From: Alphaproteobacteria bacterium
GTDB taxonomy: Bacteria; Pseudomonadota; Alphaproteobacteria; Acetobacterales; Acetobacteraceae
Length of the DNA stretch: 64,000 nucleotides
NCBI GenBank assembly: GCA_020850755.1
Contig: JADZEB010000016.1
Coordinates: 62,001-126,000, forward strand
Reading direction: 5' to 3'
The notes under the pieces are model-generated. The model was not told the DNA's origin. It did no database searches and saw only the letters and a list, made by a program, of their open reading frames with translations. Below, piece by piece: positions 60,686-64,000 of the stretch. Position 1 is the stretch's first letter, and the number at the start of each line of letters is the position of its first letter. The translations under genes were made by a program, and so were the position numbers.

Positions 60686-61729
60686 ATGCGCCGTCGTGTC
60701 CTTCTCGGCAGCCTGCCTGCCGCCGCCGCCTATTCCGTGCTCTCGCCGCTGGCCTTGCCCAGAGCCGCACGCGCCCAGGCCGCCACCAAGACGACCGTCG
60801 GCCTGCTCCGGCTGGCATCCTCTGCCCCTGTGTTCATTGCCCAGGAGAAGGGCTATTTCCGCGAAGCGGGGCTGGATGTCGAGCTGAAGATCTTCACCGC
60901 CGCCGCGCAGGTGCCGAATGCCGTCGTGTCCGGCGATGCCGAGTTCGGCGTCACCGGCCTGACCGCGGGCTTCTACAACCTGTCGGGACGCGGCGGCCCG
61001 GTGATCATCGCCGCGCAGAGCCGCGACGAGAAGGGCTTCCAGCTTTCGGCGATCATGGCCACGCGCGCCGCATACGATGCGGGACTGCGCAGCGCTGCCG
61101 ACCTGCGCGGCAAGCGCATCGCCAACACCACCGCAGGCTCGACCTTCCACTACATGATCGGGCGGTTGGCCCAGGCGAAGAACTTCCCGCTCTCGTCGGT
61201 GACACTCGTCAATCTGCAGACGCTGCCCAACATGGCCTCGGCCTTCAAGGGCGGGCAGGTGGACGCGATGATCGTGCCGGCAACCGTCGCCCGCCCGATC
61301 GAGGCCGAGGGCGCAGGCCGCATCATCGGCTGGGTCGGCGACGAGGCGCCGTGGCAGCTCGGCGCGCTGTTCACGGCCCCGCGGATGATCGCCGAGAAGC
61401 GCCCGACGGTGGAGCGCTTCGTGCGCGCCTATGTGCGCGCCTGCGGCGAATACCATGCCGCTTTCAACCAGCGCGACGCCGCCGGCAACGCAACAAAGGG
61501 GCCGGGCTATGACGCGCTCCTTGGCATCGTCGCGAAGGCGATGCAGCAGCCGCCCGAGCGTGTTGCCGGCAGCCTCGCCTATATCGATCCGCAGGGCCGG
61601 CTGGATGTGGGCGATGTCCACAACCAGGTGCGGCTGTGGCAGTCGCTCGGGCTGGTGGCGGCCAACGTCAACCCCGCGAGCACGATCGACCTCGGCTTCG
61701 TGCAGGGCCACTTCAACCTGCCGCGCTGA
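60686..61729 (+). CDS. NMT1/SsuA-type ABC substrate-binding protein
   Basis: 347 aa. Signal peptide RRRVLLGSLPAAAAYSVLSPLALPRAARAQA. Mature family: TVGLLRLASSAPVFIAQEKGYFREAGLDVELKIFTAAAQVPNAVVSGDAEFGVTGLTAGFYNLSGRGG, similar to receptors for sulfonates, taurine, nitrate or related compounds. The ligand is unknown. ATG 60686 follows GGGAGAATCG. Followed by ATPase and permease genes. Confidence 0.9.
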   Translation: MRRRVLLGSLPAAAAYSVLSPLALPRAARAQAATKTTVGLLRLASSAPVFIAQEKGYFREAGLDVELKIFTAAAQVPNAVVSGDAEFGVTGLTAGFYNLSGRGGPVIIAAQSRDEKGFQLSAIMATRAAYDAGLRSAADLRGKRIANTTAGSTFHYMIGRLAQAKNFPLSSVTLVNLQTLPNMASAFKGGQVDAMIVPATVARPIEAEGAGRIIGWVGDEAPWQLGALFTAPRMIAEKRPTVERFVRAYVRACGEYHAAFNQRDAAGNATKGPGYDALLGIVAKAMQQPPERVAGSLAYIDPQGRLDVGDVHNQVRLWQSLGLVAANVNPASTIDLGFVQGHFNLPR

Positions 61730-61771
61730 GCAGGGCGCAAGGAGCTGGCGCCAGGGGCGGGAACCGGGGCG

Positions 61772-62560
61772 ATGGAACTCGCCGCCGAAGGGATCACGCA
61801 TCGCTATGGCGGGCTGACGGCACTCGATGCCGTCAGCCTGACCGTGCGCGAGGGCGAAATCCTGGCCCTGATCGGCCCTTCGGGCTGCGGCAAGAGCACG
61901 CTCCTTGGGATTCTCGGCGGCATCCTGGCGCCAAGCGAGGGGCGCGTGCTGTTGCGCGGCGAGCCGCCGGCTGGCTGCCTCAATCCGCTCACCTACATCT
62001 TCCAGGACTTCGCCCTTCTGCCCTGGCGGACAGTGGCGGGCAATGTCGCGCTGCCGCTCGAGCATCACAGGCTGGCGCGAGCCGAGCGCGAGGCGCTGGT
62101 GGCCAATGCCCTGGCGCGCACCGGCCTGTCCGACTTCTCCGACGCCTATCCCAAGCAGCTTTCGGGCGGCATGCGCCAGCGCGTCGGCATCGCGCGCGCG
62201 CTGGCCGTGCGGCCGGCCATACTGCTGATGGACGAGCCGCTTTCCGCGCTCGACGCGCAGACGCGCGACCTGCTGATGGAGGATTTCCTGGCGCTTTGGC
62301 TGCGCGAGCGCGTCACGGCCGTCTATGTGACGCACAACCTGGCCGAGGCGCTGCGGCTGGCTGATCGCGTCGCCGTGCTGTCGCGCCGGCCGGGAAGGCT
62401 GCGCGAGATCGTCACGATCCCGCTGCCGCAGGATCGGCGCGCCGGGCCCGAGGCGGCCGCCGAGATGGCCCGCCTGCATGACCGGCTGTGGCAGCTGATC
62501 CGCAGCGAAGCGGAAGCCGCCGAGCGCGAGATACTGGCGCCGGGGGCCTTGCATGGCTGA
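61772..62560 (+). CDS. SsuB/TauB-type ABC transporter ATP-binding protein
   Basis: 262 aa. Walker A GPSGCGKS near residues 35-42, Q-loop YIFQDFALLPWRTV, signature LSGGMRQR, Walker B ILLMDEPLSALDAQT, H-loop VTHNLAEALRLAD. Classic for the SsuB/TauB group. The stop overlaps the permease ATG (62553) by eight bases. Confidence 0.93.
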   Translation: MELAAEGITHRYGGLTALDAVSLTVREGEILALIGPSGCGKSTLLGILGGILAPSEGRVLLRGEPPAGCLNPLTYIFQDFALLPWRTVAGNVALPLEHHRLARAEREALVANALARTGLSDFSDAYPKQLSGGMRQRVGIARALAVRPAILLMDEPLSALDAQTRDLLMEDFLALWLRERVTAVYVTHNLAEALRLADRVAVLSRRPGRLREIVTIPLPQDRRAGPEAAAEMARLHDRLWQLIRSEAEAAEREILAPGALHG

Positions 62561-63353
62561 GCCCCCACGCGGCGAGCGCGCTGTTCCGTTCCGCGGGCAC
62601 GGCTTCGTCCTCGCCCGCCGCCGCTTCGCCGCGCCTTTGTTCTTCTTCGGCATGATCGCGCTGTGGCAGGTGGCGTGCGATCGCGGCTGGATCAGCCCCC
62701 TGTTCCTGCCCTCGCCCTATGCCGTGTTGCTTGCCTTCCGCGAACTCATCGAGGCGGGCACGCTCGCCCGCCATCTGGGCGAGAGCCTGTTCCGCATGGG
62801 ACTAGGCTGGCTGTTCGGCACGATCGCCGGGCTGTTCGTCGGCTTCCTGATGGGCATCTTCTCGCTCTCGCGTGCGATCGGCCAGCCGGTCGTCTCGGCC
62901 CTGTTCCCGATCCCCAAGATCGCGCTCCTGCCGCTGCTGATCCTGTGGCTCGGCATCGGCGAGGCGAGCAAGGTGACCACGATCGTGCTCGGCGTGTTTT
63001 TCCCAACCGCGATCGCAACCTACAGCGCGATCGACAATGTGCCGCGCAACCTGATCCGCATGGCGCAGAGCTTCGGGCTGCCCTGGAACGCGGTGTTGCG
63101 CAAGATCGTGCTGCCCGGCGCGCTGCCGGGCATCCTCGCCGGCTTCCGCATCTCGGTCTCCATCGCGCTGCTGCTGCTCACGGCAGCCGAGATGGTGGGC
63201 GCCGAATATGGCATCGGCGCCTTCATCCTCACCGCCGGCAACCTGATGCTGACCGACCAGTTGCTGGCCGGCGTGGTCATGCTGTCCGCGCTCGGGCTCG
63301 GCTTCGGCACACTGCTTGCGCGGCTGGAGCGCTGGCTCTTGCGTTGGCGGTGA
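62553..63353 (+). CDS. SsuC/TauC-type ABC transporter permease
   Basis: 266 aa, about six helices. FGMIALWQVACDRGWISPLFLPSPYAVLLAF is the typical opening; MAQSFGLPWNAVLRKIVLPGALPGILAGFRIS is the EAA loop near 173. Overlaps the ATPase gene by eight bases. Completes the transporter with the receptor at 60686. Transported compound unknown. Confidence 0.93.
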   Translation: MAEPPRGERAVPFRGHGFVLARRRFAAPLFFFGMIALWQVACDRGWISPLFLPSPYAVLLAFRELIEAGTLARHLGESLFRMGLGWLFGTIAGLFVGFLMGIFSLSRAIGQPVVSALFPIPKIALLPLLILWLGIGEASKVTTIVLGVFFPTAIATYSAIDNVPRNLIRMAQSFGLPWNAVLRKIVLPGALPGILAGFRISVSIALLLLTAAEMVGAEYGIGAFILTAGNLMLTDQLLAGVVMLSALGLGFGTLLARLERWLLRWR

Positions 63354-63559
63354 AAGACGGGTTGCCGAACGGGTCGACCTTGCGACCACCGCCACGTCCT
63401 GGAGCACTGTCGAACTGAAGCCGGAATGGATCTCGCCAGACGGGCGGCGATGACGCCGGCATCGGGCTTCAACGCGGAACGGTGCCAAAGACCAGTGGCT
63501 CGTTGCGCCATCGCATTCCCGTGCCCCGGCTCCGGGCCGGTCGGTTGTGCCGCATCCGT

Positions 63560-64000
63560 CTACACGCCCAGATAGGCATGCAGTTTGTCCGTCTTTGCGG
63601 ACAGTTCCTCGCGCCCAACCATCTCCACGATTCGCCCATGCTCCATGACATAGTGGCGGTCGGCCAGTCTGGCAGCGAAGCGGAAGTTCTGCTCGACCAG
63701 GAGGATCGTGAAACCGCGCGCTTTCAGCGCCTCGATCGTCCGCCCGATCTGCTGGACGATCACCGGGGCAAGTCCCTCCGTCGGTTCGTCCAGCAGCAGC
63801 AGCCGCGCGCCGGTGCGCAGGATGCGCCCGATCGCCAGCATCTGCTGCTCGCCGCCAGAAAGCTTGGTGCCCTGGTTGCGCAACCTTTCCCTCAGGTTGG
63901 GGAACAGCGCGAATATCTCGTCAAGCGACAGGCCGTCCGGCGCGATCTCGGGCGGCAGCAGCAGGTTCTCCTGCACAGTGAGCGAGGCGAATATCCCGCG
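63560..64000 (-). CDS. livF: branched-chain amino-acid ABC transporter ATP-binding protein LivF, 3' part
   Basis: Only the C-terminal 146 residues lie in the window; the 5' part runs off the right edge. RGIFASLTVQENLLLP, the signature LSGGEQQM, Walker B LLLLDEPTEGLAP and the closing VVEQNF-like LLVEQNFRFAARLADRHYVMEHGRIV define LivF. Walker A is outside. LivF energises import of branched-chain or other hydrophobic amino acids with LivGHM and a receptor, which would be to the right. Confidence 0.92.
   Translation of the reverse strand, partial: RGIFASLTVQENLLLPPEIAPDGLSLDEIFALFPNLRERLRNQGTKLSGGEQQMLAIGRILRTGARLLLLDEPTEGLAPVIVQQIGRTIEALKARGFTILLVEQNFRFAARLADRHYVMEHGRIVEMVGREELSAKTDKLHAYLGV

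Overview
This is a very GC-rich window of chromosomal DNA that looks alphaproteobacterial, probably Rhodospirillales/Acetobacteraceae (Roseomonas- or Elioraea-like). The grounds are the base composition and codon use, a mitochondrial-type NDUFS4-like complex I subunit (13615-13923), aerobic CO-dehydrogenase-type accessory genes, and many solute-binding proteins, including three of the tripartite tricarboxylate (TctC/Bug) family. The genus is inferred, not shown. I found no rRNA, CRISPR array, phage gene or insertion sequence.

Layout. 1-2063: ComM-like ATPase and YraN. 2166-12065: a tightly overlapping dipeptide-type ABC operon, a C45 amidohydrolase, an AtuA-like protein with its DUF4387 partner, an unknown small gene between two similar palindromes, and a nitrilase-family hydrolase; together these look like an import-and-cleave locus for an amide or peptide. 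12094-17035: a peroxiredoxin-like/2OG oxygenase fusion, tRNA-Arg and tRNA-Pro around the NDUFS4-like gene, an O-methyltransferase, a DUF192 protein, an HDAC-family deacetylase and a cupin. 17161-19923: a TPP riboswitch driving a thiamine-precursor ABC transporter. 19959-22383: a PrpB-type lyase and an NhaD-like antiporter. 22662-29851: a CO-dehydrogenase-like cluster (CoxG, CoxS, CoxM, CoxD, CoxE, a two-gene XdhC and a MoeA/MobA-type fusion) with no catalytic large subunit. 29917-41503: mostly single metabolic genes (amidase, Ldh-type dehydrogenase, RraA-like, aldo/keto reductase, beta-CASP hydrolase, MFS exporter, MocA oxidoreductase, RidA, HIT) and several unknown small proteins.

41626-48533: an aspartate aminotransferase, then a polar amino-acid ABC system whose permeases are translationally coupled to a 2,2-dialkylglycine-decarboxylase-like enzyme; a CoA-ester lyase gene sits inverted between the binding protein and the rest. 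48635-55408: an EamA transporter, a CHAP protein, a thiol dioxygenase coupled to a SnoaL-like protein, an HD protein, glycerol kinase and an MmgE/PrpD protein. 55458-60232: three TctC proteins and a LysR regulator on the minus strand, with an unusual run of hairpins between two of them. 60378-64000: a DUF1127 protein, an SsuABC-type transporter and the truncated end of a LivF ATPase.

Overall the window is a scavenging and catabolic neighbourhood: four ABC importers, three TctC receptors and a spread of amide, thiol, keto-acid and CoA-ester enzymes, with short intergenic gaps and many ATGA/GTGA overlaps. The points most worth following up are the CO-dehydrogenase cluster without CoxL, the dialkylglycine-decarboxylase transport operon with its operator-like promoter, the import-and-cleave locus at 2166-12065, and the hairpin cluster at 56697-56872.
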